Shown: positions 23,290-37,794, counted from the stretch's first letter. The stretch: 64,000 nucleotides of DNA from Gelatoporia subvermispora B (GCA_000320605.2 KB445802.1:947555-1011554); one strand, 5' to 3'. Program-made: numbers and translations. The notes: generated by a model from the letters alone, not told the origin.

Positions 23290-24926
23290 TTATGGGTTCT
23301 CACGTAGACGAGACAGACTGTCCAGAACGTCCAGCCAGGATCCCCTGACAGGTAGTGAGTTTGCTTTCTGGATGCATTTCTCGGTGTCCAATTTCGGGAA
23401 GGAATTGACGAGTGTCTGAAGAGTGTCGGTCAATGATTCGAAATCGATCACCACCAGACAGGGAAGGGTGCATGATATGGAGATGCCACCCTCCGTCGTG
23501 CATGGTGGGTCAGGCGTGACATGAGATAGTATCAACGTGTGCAGAGTTGGGCACATCCGCGAAAATTCGACAACATCTTTGAGTGCAGGGCTCTCGGACT
23601 TGCCCACGGGGTCGAACCGAATGGTCAGGGATGCAATATGTGGCCACCGCTGTGCCAAGAGAAGAAGGTCTGTGGACCTGAATGATAGTGAACGACCGTG
23701 CAATTTGATGTTGACATCTTCCAGGTGGGACATTGAAAGGAGAGGCCGGATCATCGACATCAGCACCTCACTCGCCTCACTCTGCCCGTCGAAATACTGA
23801 ACTTCCTCGTAGTCGATTTCCAACGAGCGTATATTGGTGCTGTACTGAGCGTGTACTTCCTCGAGGACTTCGTGCGTATAGTGTCGTTGCTGGTCTTGAG
23901 GACGTACAAGATAAAGCGATAGCGACTGCAGGCGAGGAACAGAGATTGCTCGCATGAGTGGCTTAAGGTGTAATGGGTGGCCTGATAAGAGGAGGCGTTG
24001 AAGGTGGGGTAGGGTGACAGGGGTAATCTCGGTAGCTCGCAATTGAGCATTGCGGAGATCTAGCTCGACGAGGTGCGGTAGCGTCGCCAGAGCTTCAACG
24101 AAGGATGGCTCAATTTCGGGCTGTTCAAGGCGTCTGCAAGGACAGCACTTGAAGTCGACAGCGAGTTGCCGAAGTTGTTGTAACGTAGCGACCGACGCAT
24201 CTTGACGCATCCTGCCGTCAGAATGTACAGACAATCTGCGAAGCGATTTGGGCACGTGTGCGTATAGTTCTTGCAGAAAGTGGTCGGAAAGGTGCATTGG
24301 AATCAATGATCTGCTCAACACCATGATGCAGATATCCCGCAAATATTGCGAGCGGCGCGATAGAAGGGACAGGACGTCATAAAAGAAGTCTTCGGATTCG
24401 AGGTCCATTGTCCAGTTGAGAGTTCCGAGGAATAGGAAGGGGTTGTCTGCAGAGACAATTGCGGCTAACCTCAAGAATTCCTTCACGTTCGAGTGTTCCT
24501 TATCGGTTCTAGTTCCAAGGTCGAGCGAGCGCACGCTGTTCATGTACTTTGTCGCATACTGCCACCTTCGTCGCACTTCATCGATATTCTGATTATTCGC
24601 CAAATATAGTGTTGGACATCAACGAATGCTCGACAATACACAATAAAAGCCAAGCTCACCTGTTCAATGTTCGGACTAGAGAGCACATCTAGTAGAGGCC
24701 CAAGGCCAGGGAGGTGTCTCCATAGGATCTTGATGGCAGGCTCGTGGAATGCCTTCAGACAAGCCAAGTTTCGGAGAGTCGAACGGTAGTCGCCGTCGTC
24801 CGCATGTAGCGCTTGGCAGACGAGGAACATGACATCCGCTACACCAAATATCCTGTGTGTTGAGGGACGTGGTTTGAAATAGTCCGTCCATTTTACCAAT
24901 ATAAATGACGAAAGATTCATGCCCAT
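23290..24926 (-). CDS. F-box/LRR-like protein
   Basis: A second large F-box/LRR protein in the same orientation as its neighbour. Exon 1 (24926-24660) joins exon 2 (24588-23290) through a 71-nt intron (GTGAGC..ATCAG) in phase 0, giving 521 aa. The F-box-like block reads DVMFLVCQALHADDGDYRST, then LRNLACLKAFHEPAIKILWR. Exon 2 has repeated Leu-rich units such as LPHLVELDLRNAQL, LPHLQRLLLSGHPLHL and MSHLEDVNIKLHG. I placed the start at 24926. The open frame extends to an ATG at 25097, but that added part contains a good candidate intron (GTGAGC..TTGCACAG) whose removal breaks the frame, so it is probably 5' leader. Confidence 0.78.
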
Positions 24927-25583
24927 TGAAGATTTCGCGATGTGTTCTGCAGCTGACACTGTGCAAGGAGTGAATTGATAGTGTTCTTGTGAAGAGTTAC
25001 AGTCAGGTGTAAGACACTTATGTACTGTCTGCTGGGCCGTGCTCACCACAGGTGGCCGTGCCGCAAGGCTCGCTGTGCCGCATTCCATAATTGACATAAT
25101 CTTTTGCCGCCAAGTATAAGATCACAGCCACCTCCTTTCAGCGAGCTAATTAGCGTGCCGTGTTAGGTCCTGGAGCCCGGAAGATGTTCCGATAGCCCGA
25201 CCTCATTATCTCTTCGAGCTCATCAGGTTGACTCACGACAGGTAAGGGATCCAAAAATGTAAGCATGAAGATGACAGGTTGGGCGCGAACCACGTCCATG
25301 TCAGACGCGGGTTCGGCGCTTGTGCCACACACATGTGCTGCATATGGCTCAAGACGACCCGGAATGGCCGGAATGTCGCGAACATCGATTCACGAAGGTG
25401 GTGTTGGTGGTTTATCCTGTGAATGGCTTCCAGGTATGGTATGATGGTGCCTACCTATTCTATTGCACCACTACAAATGACAACTCAAGCGTACATCACT
25501 CACTGCATATGCCTATGCAGGTGGCTAGCAGCTACGCGAATGTCCATGGAGTGAAGGAGCGGTGTAGCCATTGCTCGGAAGCC
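24927..25583. other. Leader and intergenic region
   Basis: This contains the presumed 5' leader of the F-box gene and the 3' flank of the RBR gene. A 60-codon minus-strand frame at 25332-25150 has no recognised domain. Confidence 0.4.
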
Positions 25584-27478
25584 TCAAATGCGATTCATGC
25601 GACATCTTCTACAAGCTACCGTTTCGCACCCTGTGCACAGCTTGTTTAAGTTAATTATCAGATTCTGGAGACGTTTAAGTGGCTGGTGCGAAGACTTACG
25701 AATAGGTCTAGGTTCATACAATTTTGACATCTCTCACAATGATGGGCTCCACGCGTGTACTGCCACTCTGTATGAGCACAATCATGGTCGACGCGCAGAC
25801 GGTGCATCCACTTGCGGATGAGTTCTTCACGAGTCTTGGATCTGTCTTTAGCTGACTTCCGGTTCTTCGACGGCATAGGTACAGGTTGGGCTTGTGCAGA
25901 TGAAGAAGCGCTATTACAGGTCTGTTCCACCTGCATCCCAGTTGCCGGACTAGATGGGAGTGGACGAAGCCTCGCCATCATGCATTGGTGGACTTCGCGC
26001 TGCAGAGGGTCAACGTCCATGCCACGCGCCACGCGTTGTATCTCCCCAGGCGTCCGTTCTACTTCATCCAGTACAGGTTCATCCAGTACAGCGGCCACCA
26101 CATTACCTCGATCCCCACGAATTTGTGCAGCAGGCCGGCGTGCGAGCCGGGCGTCGACACGTGCCTCTGCAGCCGCCAGGAGGCTGCGCTCGTCCCACTG
26201 CGGGCACGTGCACGTCTTCCAGCATTTGCCACAGAGGTAGCAGAACTCGGTCTTGCAGCGGCATGTCATATGGAAGCACCCAATATTGAGCTCGACCAGT
26301 GTTTCACAGCCAGGGCACCGCGTCCAGCCTGCTTCGCGGCCGAGGCTGAGCACTGGCATGTCCTGCGTGTTCTCCACGCAGCGATGGCCTGCGCCTGTGA
26401 CCTTGTTCTTGCAGCGAAGACAGGTCGTCGTAGTGCATCCGGCTGCGGAGCAGCTCTTGGATGTAGGGCTGGATTTGAACGACCACACACTGGGCTCCTG
26501 CTGAGGCCCGAGGAAGCGACTGCAAGTAGGGTTCGCACAGTATACGCGCTTCGGGGTTCTGAACTCTTCCGACTTCTCCTTGAACCTGTAGAGCAGGTCG
26601 GCGCTCATGTGCACCTGTACCGAATTCAGAGGGATGTTCTTCCGGCAGCACCGAGGTGGAAATAGTGACTCGTCCTTCGCGGCGCTTTCGAATAACTCTA
26701 GAATGCAACGTTTGTCGTAGTGATGACCGCAGGGAGTGGCCACGTCAACACCGATGATAGGATCCATGCAAATTACACAGTCATGTCCAGATGGGCTATT
26801 GCAAATATATATCAGATGAAGCCTTTCGAACAAAAAACCTATTGCTTATATACCCTGGAGAGGCTTTCGCTCTTGCAGTGGGGGCTGGACTAGTTTGGGC
26901 CCTCCTAGCCTGAGGTGCCGGGACGTAGGATTTAGGGAATCGAGGCAGAACCGACTTGACGATCGAAGAGACACCTCTATGCCCTTGGGTTTGCGATCGC
27001 TGTACTACTGGTCTTGACGCGGCGTAAAGGTCAATGGTCTTGTTGGGTTTCTCGGCGAGATGCTTACCTCGGTCGCTCATCTCGTGGTAGACCATCCACT
27101 TCAGTATCCACAATGTGTACCATACTGACGCGGGATCTGGATGTTAGAATGGGCGATGTGCGATCAATGCTCTAGAGCTGACCGTTGCTCTGTGCTGCCA
27201 CGGTGACTGGCATCCATACTTTGCACATCTGGTATTCCTTGAGCGAGTCTAAGAGCTAAATGTCGGTCTTCTCTGAGACTTGCAAGTCTACGAGCTTCTG
27301 ATATCATGAATTCGATAGCAAGCTCTCGGTCTGTCAAAAGCCTGTCATCTTGCCGCGCTACTTTGATGACTTGTTCAAGTTCATTAAGGTCCTGAGAACA
27401 CAGGCCTTCAAGTGACTTGTCAGGGTGCGGGGGCTGCTGCCGCTCCCGCACTGAAGATGGTCCTGCAATGGAAGTCAT
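25584..27478 (-). CDS. RBR-type E3 ubiquitin ligase A
   Basis: RING-between-RING ligases take ubiquitin from an E2 onto a catalytic Cys and then to the substrate. Exons are 27478-27183, 27124-27068, a middle exon about 26965-26850, 26795-25700 and 25640-25584. The N-terminal part has a helical, acidic block with LTDRELAIEF and EDRHLALRLAQG. RING1 begins CVICMD and has PCGHHYDK. The IBR spans the Cys pairs from YCANPTC to HRCVE. RING2 is RCPGCETLVELNIGCFHMTC followed by CYLCGKCWKTC; the Cys in GCFHM is the expected catalytic residue. After a Pro/Ser-rich linker comes a second Cys cluster (CAHTEWQY, CERCQNC), finished by the last 18-codon exon LCTGCETVACRRCRMNRI. The start MTSIAGPSS matches sister genes. 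Confidence 0.87.
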
Positions 27479-28489
27479 GACGGGGAGAGAAGATATGCTG
27501 GAGACAGCGTCTGGGAGCAGGGGGATATACGTCGCCTCCCGCGGTCTCGCCCGGGTCACGAGGGGGGCCGAGTAGCAGAAACCAGATCGATGAAGAGCGC
27601 AGCTGTGATAGGATCCGAGATGAGAATCGACATGTCAGAAGCCAGCGGCACGGACGTCATAACCAAGGGAGACAGGCGGCGCTGCAGCTAAATTCCACTA
27701 TGGATACGACTATGTCCCGAACCAAGCTCAATTGGCTCTCAGACAAAGTTGAGAGTAAATCTCAGCCAGCTAGTTGAGGGTTGGCCAAGACCTCGAGTCC
27801 AAGATCAAAAGGGTGGCATCAAGGCACGACAACAATCTGGCGCTCAGTGTCATTGATTATACAGATTGTGGGCGCTCGAGACTGTTGAAATGGTTGTGAG
27901 CCGTGTTATGAATCCCAGACGTCGGAACCGCAGTTTGACGGTGGTGCTATATGCAAATAGCGCAGTTGAGCGGTGAGATATGCCACTTGCTCACGAAAGA
28001 GACACTGCATGCGCGGTCACCGTGCGATCAACCAGCAACTCTTGATGAGTATGACCGCGCATAAACACCGAAAGTAGCCTGTTTATGTGGACGTCAAAGT
28101 CAGCGCAGACGTGTTCCGTTGAGCACGCGCGAGATTGTGATATTCAGGTTCCTTGATTGGAAAAAACAGGGCTATTCGGATAGTTGACGAGAGTTTGGTG
28201 TCGTCACGTCATGGAACAGCAATGTTCAGTTTGTGTGGGAAATCCGAGTCACCACCTGCAGAGAGCATTTCTACAACTTCAAATAGTTCCAAACCAGAGG
28301 GTTGTAGAGCGATGCGGAAGTCGAGGCAATTGAGAAAGATGTGGGCAGATTTCAAGGTTGCGTCACGGAGGTCGGAATCCTTTGGGCGCTTCACCGAGAC
28401 GCGTTGAACGCGCCGAGTCGCGAGTGGCGCGAGAACTGACCACGACCATCCGACATCGGACACCTCTCCTTTGGCCTTTGTCAAGTACT
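27479..28489. other. Divergent promoter region
   Basis: About 1 kb between two divergently transcribed genes, RBR-A and SEH1. A 91-codon minus-strand frame at 28484-28209 has no recognised domain. No other gene seen. Confidence 0.45.
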
Positions 28490-30551
28490 ATGTTGCAAAC
28501 AGGTCTGATTCCGAATGCGCACAACGACCTGGTGACCGATGCATCGTACGATTTCTACGGACTTCGCCTTGCGACGTGCAGCCTTGATCAGAGGTTGGTC
28601 GCGACCACAACTCCCGCTCCGTTATTCTTGAATACCTATCCCGGCGGCCCGTATACCACAGGATAAAGATCTGGCAGCTCGATGAGACAAACGGCACATG
28701 GACAGTAGAGGACGAGTGGAAGGTGCGTCCCCGCCTTCTCGAGCCACAATACCAGGCTTCAACCCACCCTGAACAGGCTCACGATGCAGCCATCTCAAAA
28801 GTCAGCTGGGCACATCCAGAATTCGGCACTGTGCTCGCCTCTTCCTCGTTTGACCGGACCGTAAAGGTCTGGGAGCAGATACCCCTCACGGAGTCTGACG
28901 CCACGCAGGTGAACGGAAGCGGATCAGCGACAAGTACCTCAAAGTGGGTAGAGCGTGCTATGCTGGTAGATGCCAAGGGAACCGTGCGAGCAATTGAATT
29001 CGCACCGCAGCACTTTGGGCTGAAACTGGTGAGTGATCTTTCTTCGCAAGTGACCTCAGCTCCGTGGACATTTTTATCAATGCCTGGAATGTATGTGGCT
29101 TGCAACATCCTGGCCATCGCGTCCCGCAGAGTGTGCTTGTAGGAACTTCGCGTGGCATCGGAATCCCAGCAGTACTTGCGCGCTCTCGTTGAGCGCGACG
29201 GACTGGAGCGAAGCAGTGCGTCTCAGCGCGCAAGTGGTCTTCAGGCATGATCACGTCTGTTCACTGAGCAAAGACGAACGCCCGCTCTCATAATACCTAC
29301 AATAAGGTCTACATCGTGTCTGCTAGTTCCGAGGCCTGTCGGTGGCTCGCATCATTGGGAGAGCAGTGACCCTGGATGTTGGACCAATTCGTTGTAACCT
29401 GTGCTGACTTACACTTTCCCTGTCAAGGCGTCAATATCCTCCGACAACCACCTCAGGATCTACGACTGTCTGGAACAGCCATCCCTGACGACATGGCAAA
29501 TGACCGAGGAGGTCGATGTCTTGAGCCTGCCCTCCGGTCCTCGCTCAAATAACAACACCACGAGTGCGGCCACACCCACGCAGCAGCCGTCAACAACGCC
29601 AGAATCCGCATCTGCGTCCCTTGTAACGCATGCACTTCAGCAACAACAGCAGCAGCAAGGGCAATCCGTGAGGTCCGGTTCAGGGAACCGAGAAGTCAGT
29701 AAATACTATGTTGGCCGTTGGGTTCTTCGCTGATTCACAGCGTAGGCTGACGGAGGCTGGTGCCTGTCATGGTGCAAGGATCGATACTGGGGGGAACTCA
29801 TCTCCGCCGGATGCGGCGCCACCGGTGTCGTGAAGGTGTGTACAAATCTGCCCGATGGGTGTGCGCCTCTGAAAGCATATCCCCTGTCCAGATTATCCAG
29901 CTTACCCCGTCCCGTCGTCCATTTGCCGTCCTCACGCTCGATTCATCTCCTTCTCAGACGTCCTCAAGTGACACGCCCAGTAGAAATACACAATCGTCGA
30001 CCGCCGATAGTGATGCGCCGACACCGTTCGCGATCACCTCCGTCGCATGGGCGCCATCGTGCGGCCGCTCGTACCACCTCATCGCGACGGGCGGGCGCGA
30101 CGGACGCGTGCGCATCTGGCGCGTGCGGCCTCCTGTACTGAGCGACGAGCTCGATGGCGAGTCCGAGGGCGACGCCGAGGGCAAGTGGGCTGCATCAATT
30201 GTCGGCGAGTTCGACGACCACAAGTGAGCACATCCCCTCCGTGCACGTGTAAGAATCTGACTATCTGACCATCCGCGTGGTTGCAGATCGGCAGTCGGCA
30301 GGGTGGAATGGAACATCACGGGGTGCGTGGCACGCGCCTGTGCGGGCTTGTGATTCGGGGGGTGCTGATCGCTGATGCCCCCTTCCCTTTCCTCTTGCAG
30401 GACGATTCTCTCCTCAGCTGGAAACGATGGCCGGGTACGCCTGTGGAAGATGACAGCGGGAAACGTCTGGAGGCCTGCAGGACACATCAGCGTCGAGCAA
30501 GCTGAGGAGCAGCTGGCGGATGTCGACATGGACGCGGACGCGGAGGACTGA
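28490..30551 (+). CDS. SEH1: Nucleoporin SEH1, WD40 beta-propeller
   Basis: Seh1 is shared by the nuclear-pore Y (Nup107-160) complex and the SEA/GATOR complex that controls TORC1. Eight exons (28490-28593, 28662-28722, 28777-29028, 29428-29694, 29746-29835, 29892-30223, 30287-30322, 30401-30551) sum to 1293 nt, 430 aa. Typical Seh1 sequence is seen: a start with HNDLVTDASYDFYGLRLATC, then IKIWQLDE, AHDAAISKVSWAHPEFGTVL, SFDRTVKVWE, DNHLRIYDCLEQPSLTTWQ and GGWCLSWCKDRYWGELI, and the last blade NDGRVRLWKM. Two low-complexity insertions are present: a Thr/Ser/Gln-rich loop with a run of Gln encoded at about 29640-29660, and a Ser/Thr loop before PFAITSVAWAP. The third intron is 399 nt, against 51-68 nt for the others. 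Confidence 0.93.
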
Positions 30552-31990
30552 CGTGGTACGGTTCGTCACACTTACTTCACTGAACGTCCGCATCTCACAC
30601 CACGTCCCTGCAGAAATTCAGAAGCTCGCTGTCTGATGGCAAATTGAATGGTGATTTGACGTTGCTGGCCTGACTTGAGACACAACCTGCTTCGCGAGCC
30701 AGCGGCGTTGCAGATTTCTATCTGATTTCGGTGTATCCCGGCGATATAGACAGCATTCCGCAAGAAGCTGTCTCCACAAGCGTGGGCTTGACCCTTTTAA
30801 TGCTATAGTGATGCCAGGATGTTGTGCCTGGTCTTCTTTTACTATACTGAGCATACGGAATTTTTACGCCAAAAGGCTCGCTACTTGGTTGCAGTCTATT
30901 GAGATGCCCACCCAAAGGAGAACGCCTGATCAAGTGCGAATTGCGGCCACTGAGACTTTCGACATTTGTGCAACTTGCCGGGAGAGCGACGGTGATTTAC
31001 GAGTTTCAGAGACTGCGAATGACAGTGCTGTTATGCGTCGCCTACTGACGAATCCCGGGCGAAGCTGCGGATAGGCAGTGCTGGAAAGTAGAGGCGCGCG
31101 ATGACACTTTTGCGAGCGCGTGCATTTCGAATACACTATGTTCAGAAGCTCGAGAGAGCCGCCAGGTACCCTCTGCTTCCATGCTCACACCTGTCCAGGT
31201 TGTAACGGACGAACCCCGCCTTTGCCGATATTTTTCTTTTCTCTTCCAACAGAGATTCTGATAGCTCGACACTTACGACCTGGGCTTAGCGACGACTCCT
31301 CGAGGGCTCGATGGTGGCCTTCTTTGAGGCTTCGACACCGTTCGTCGACCTCGTGCAGATCTAATTCCGGTTACTTCATTCTTGATTCCGGCATCAGAGC
31401 CCCGCTGTTCTTCGCGGAAGTGCATTACGACAGATACTCTCACATCTGCTGGGAAAGATCAGGGTAGCGGAGCGAGCGATTCAACGCTTCTCGAGACCAT
31501 TTGGGACTCCGAGCAGTTGGCGCCGCTGAATGATGGTGGCCCGTATGCGACACGGCGTGTGGCGGTCGTCGGTCGAGACTCGCTGCCCTGCGCACGACGA
31601 CACTCCGCCCTGGCTCCGACCGCGTACGTCGCGTCAGATCGCTCGTTGCAAGCAGCGAAAAAGGGAAGCCTCCGGGCCGCTACAAATCGGGCGCGTTGCG
31701 AGCGCAGTGCAGGCAGCCTGCCATCGCGATGTCATATGTAGCGCCATCAAACTCGCCAGGTACTCATTGGTCCTACCAGCCTAGCCATTTGCTCCTCGGC
31801 TACGCACTCTTCCACGACACTTCTCGCCGGTGATGGGAAACCGCTCCTTCCGCGCATCGAGATTCTGTGAGCCTGCTGTATTATAAGTGCATGGCACACC
31901 GGCTCCGGTGGCATGATGCTAGCGCATTTCCTCTACTTGGAACGGTGCGCTACATACTGACACTAATGACCCGCTCCTAACCGGGGGAAC
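30552..31990. other. Intergenic, no gene seen
   Basis: About 1.4 kb. Open frames at 31120-31467 and 31382-31741 overlap and lack any recognised motif. The right end carries a short AT-rich stretch (gtattataagtg, near 31879) that could be the promoter of the next gene. Confidence 0.45.
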
Positions 31991-33302
31991 ATGCCGTCTA
32001 CCGTGACTAGTGAGTGTTCTCGTATTTCGCCTCCAGCACAAACTGATAACGACTTTCGCGGGCGACAGTTGTGGCAACAGTGCTCCCCGGGATTGCATTC
32101 GTTTGCACGGTCCTCAGATTGTACTACAGGTGGCGCAGAGGCCATCTTGGCTCGGACGATGCATGGGCGGCTACTGCTCTCGCAGCCATATGTTTCGAAA
32201 TAGCGGGGGCCTGGGTAAGGGTCGCTCAGGGTGCGTTACAAGTGCAGCACATTTCTACCAGCGAAAGCTGAGCATATGCATACCCCAGGGGAATCGCAAT
32301 ATTACCACATTGTAGGCTACTACATGCTCAATGTGGCCTTCACATCCGTCCTATGGTGCAGTCACCTTTTTCGTGATAATGTGTAGATCACTCTCTAACA
32401 CCAAGAGCAGGCTGGCACGAATGAGCATCCTTTGGTCAACAATTAGGGTTATACCTTCATTCATGCTGCTCAGATGGTATTCGTACGCCGCCGCGGCCAT
32501 TTTCATGGTATTCTGGCTCGTCACGCTGGTCGTGAAGACATATGTTTGCGAACACAATCCCAAGTGGAAGACACTTGCCAATGCGCAATGCGTGCTCGGC
32601 CATGGTGTTGCCGTGCTAGAACTAGTCAGTGAGTAGTGACCTCGCGTATCACGCCACCCTGTCAATTGACAGACCTGTTCGCTTGCCCTGCTCTGCCCTG
32701 CGATGCGCAATGTACCTGTATTTGTGTCAACGAAAGCCGATGTTATCGCGGACGTCATCCTGATCGCGTTGCCCGTCAGGCTGCTGTCCGATGTCAAGCT
32801 CGGGAGCGCGCGGCGGAAGCTCCTCATCTCGATCTTTTCCGCGAACTCGCTCACCACCATCTTCAGCATCATCCACGCGCGCTATGTCTTCAGCCCGAAC
32901 CGTATTATGGAAGGTATTTGGGCGCATGTCGAGGTATGTCCATCTCCGCTCTTCCTTGCTTGTTTTGTTTCTGACATGGCTGGCCATAACGTGCAGGCTG
33001 CAACATGCCTCATCGTGTGCAACCTCGCCGTACTCGTGACATGGATGTTCCGCGTCTTCTGGAAAGGTGGCGACCTTGACGCGGTGTCATACACTGAGAC
33101 ACACGAGCTGAGTCCGCAGCGTGGCACTTCACGACAGAGCCGCCTGACAACGCTGCGCTTCGGGACCGACGCCGCGTTCGTACTCTCCGCGATGGAGGGT
33201 AACAGCAGCGACCCGGAGCACTCGGGCGACATGACCAAGTCGGGCAAAAACCGCTCGAGCCTGACGCTCGCCCCACCGAGCATGAAGCCAGGAGAGTTGT
33301 AA
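31991..33302 (+). CDS. Fungal rhodopsin-domain (PTH11-like) integral membrane protein
   Basis: A seven-helix membrane protein of the fungal 'rhodopsin domain' family, which lacks retinal-binding evidence and includes PTH11-related proteins. Six exons (31991-32009, 32069-32230, 32289-32355, 32411-32628, 32737-32933, 32997-33302) sum to 969 nt, 322 aa, with all phases consistent. Landmarks are VLRLYYRWRRGHLGSDDAW, YYHIVGYYMLNVAFTSVLW, RMSILWSTIRVIPS, KTYVCEHNPKW and CVLGHGVAVLELV, then TDVIADVILIALPVRLL, and finally EAATCLIVCNLAVLVTWMFR before a hydrophilic cytoplasmic tail of about 75 residues. These match the family order of helices and short loops. Ligand and signalling partner are unknown. 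Confidence 0.85.
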
Positions 33303-33682
33303 CATCCCATGCTGAGGCCATGGGCCGCACGCTTATCGACGTGCCTTTGAGGCCTGTGCAAACTGGTTTGGGAGGATCCGACCCGTGTCGTCCTCGGAGA
33401 TTCCGGGTAGTGAACGGGCCCGTTGCGATGGTCGAGAGCATCCCGGGTGGCGATGACCTGCAGATCGTAAACCCGCGACATCGTGTGAGCAAAACAGTTT
33501 CCGTTGTACCCTTCGACTCTCCGATATAGTCTGCATTGTAACGCATATGCGATGTCTGATGTTTCCTGTCGACACACATGTTGTACCTATACCTTTACGC
33601 GTATATCTAGATCGGGCACCCCGCGTCCCGCCCATGTACATGTGATACAACTGTGTCCGTCTTGCTGCTTGCTGTCTCAATG
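33303..33682. other. Convergent 3' spacer
   Basis: The membrane-protein gene (plus) and the dehydrogenase gene (minus) end toward each other here. Nothing else is seen. Confidence 0.5.
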
Positions 33683-35263
33683 TCATACTTGAGGCTTGAC
33701 TGCGATCTTCAGCGCGCTGCGGCTGTTCATCTTGTCCAGAGCCTGCTGGTACTCAGTGATAGAGTAGACGTCTGTCACCTAAAGCGCAATAGCGTAGGTA
33801 TCGTTAGATCTTAGTCTGTCAGGGATGGCGCCGCGTTGACGTACCATGCCCTTCACTCTAATTTTCCCACTGTCAAGATAAGCAACCGCGCGGGGAAAAC
33901 AGTGGGTCTGAGCGAAGGAGCCGATAATCTGGGAAACGGCAATCAAGTGAGAAAATGGGAAAGAGGGAATGCCACGCTGGAACGGGCGACTTACCCTGAT
34001 CTCGTCGCCGAAGATCTTTGATGGGGCCCAATGCACGAGGGCAGCGTTGTCATACACCCCGTAGATCATGAGCGTCCCTCCCCTCCGAACGTAATTGATA
34101 GAATCGTTGGCGACCTTTTCTGATCCAGTCGCCTCAACCTGGATGAACAGATGTTCACGATTTAGGCCATCGCAACCAAGGTGCGAACGTCGCCACGCAC
34201 CACCACGTCGAAGCCGTATGGGTTGTCCTGCTTGAGCTTCTCCCACTGCTGCTCTGGATTTGCCCTGTCGAGCTCGATGTACTCGTCCCCCGCGGCCAGC
34301 TGCTTGGCAATATCGGTCTTGATGCCTTTGTTCGCTGCTATAACCACCTTGGCGGCGCCGTTCAGCTTCATGAGCTGCGCAAGGATGAGGCCCGTTGGCC
34401 CCGCGCCGATAATCAACACATCGACGCCGACCGGCGCGTTGAGCTTGTCCATGCCGTGGATCGCGCATGCGGCAGGTTCAACAAGCGTGGCTTCCTCGTC
34501 GGTCAGGTTATGAATCTTGTACACTTGCTTCGCCTCACTGCAGTCACGTCGGATATCAGCTGAGCTATAATGAGGTACGCTGTTGCCTCACAAGATCACG
34601 TATTCGCTGAACCCACCAGCCATGGTGACACCACGTCCTTCGAAGTTCTCGCAGAGAAGTGATCGCCCTCTGCGGCAGTAGAAGCACGAGCTGCACTACG
34701 ATATTATTGCAGGCTGAGCACGACCAAGTACCAATGGACAGCTTGCGACTTACAGTTACACCAGGATCGGCAACACAGCGGTCGCCCACCTCAAAGCCTG
34801 TAACGTTCGCGCCGACGGCAGCGACTCTTCCTACAACTTCATGGCCTGGAATGAGCTGGAGGGAATATCAGGCGATATCTGGTGAGTATTGTGAGATAGG
34901 TATACTTACAGGGAACTTGGCGATGAATTCTCCCTCGTGGACATGGCCGTCGGTGCCGCAGATACCTACATTTTGTTATCAGGCGTCTGCAAGCTGCAAG
35001 CAGATTGCTAGTCATGTACCGCAGCAAAGGACTGTTGGCAGATAGATCGATGTCGAATGATCAGATAGATGTTCCTTCAAGAATTTAGTGAATATACCGT
35101 ACCCTTGAAGAGGATCTCCCCCTCCTTTGGCTGAGGGACGGGGACCTCCTTAACTTCAAATTGACGCGGCTGTGATCTTATGAGCATTGGTTCAGCGACT
35201 GAAATTCACAGCTGATCTTACCGCATGATAATAAAGCGCCTGCATTGTCTGGTCGTCGGCCAT
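33683..35263 (-). CDS. Zinc-dependent polyol/alcohol dehydrogenase (MDR family)
   Basis: An NAD(P)-dependent medium-chain dehydrogenase, probably acting on a sugar alcohol such as sorbitol, xylitol or arabinitol. Nine exons (35263-35222, 35169-35103, 34965-34910, 34855-34754, 34695-34592, 34537-34201, 34138-33995, 33928-33845, 33778-33683) sum to 1032 nt and 343 aa. The catalytic zinc site is visible as [12 protein letters not shown] and LIPGHEVVG. The structural zinc Cys cluster is [18 protein letters not shown]. The Rossmann motif is [18 protein letters not shown], followed by VVIAANKG and VEATGSEK. The substrate is inferred from family only; D-arabinitol or sorbitol dehydrogenases share this pattern. 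There is no signal peptide, so it should be cytosolic. Confidence 0.9.
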
Positions 35264-35582
35264 GGTTTCTTGAGCTCTCAAATTTCAATGCCGGAGGCGA
35301 CTAAGATGTGGATAGATTGAATGTAAGGACAAGCCAAGGCTCGCCTTGTCATCGATATCCATAGCTCCTGTAATTAATTCACAGCCGGTTCCGGGGAATC
35401 CTCGGAATGCGGGGTGGGACACTGGGATGCGCTTAGACGCCGGACAGAGTCAAGCAGCCTGCAGGTGACGCCCAACTCGTGCACGTGATAATCATGCGCC
35501 TCGCGTTCCAAAAGCGGGCAAACGATTTTTCTTGCAAGTGCAGACTCGTTTCTGCCACCCGCCACTAAAGACTACAGCCGTT
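35264..35582. other. Divergent promoter, dehydrogenase and CTP synthase
   Basis: A 319-base head-to-head intergenic region that must hold promoters for both genes. No further gene is seen. Confidence 0.55.

Positions 35583-37794
<2,212 letters not shown>

Noticed and set aside
25985..26665. 226-codon plus-strand frame opposite RBR-A
   Set aside because: Exact antisense of a gene with clear RING/IBR motifs on the minus strand; shadow frame from G/C-rich codons.
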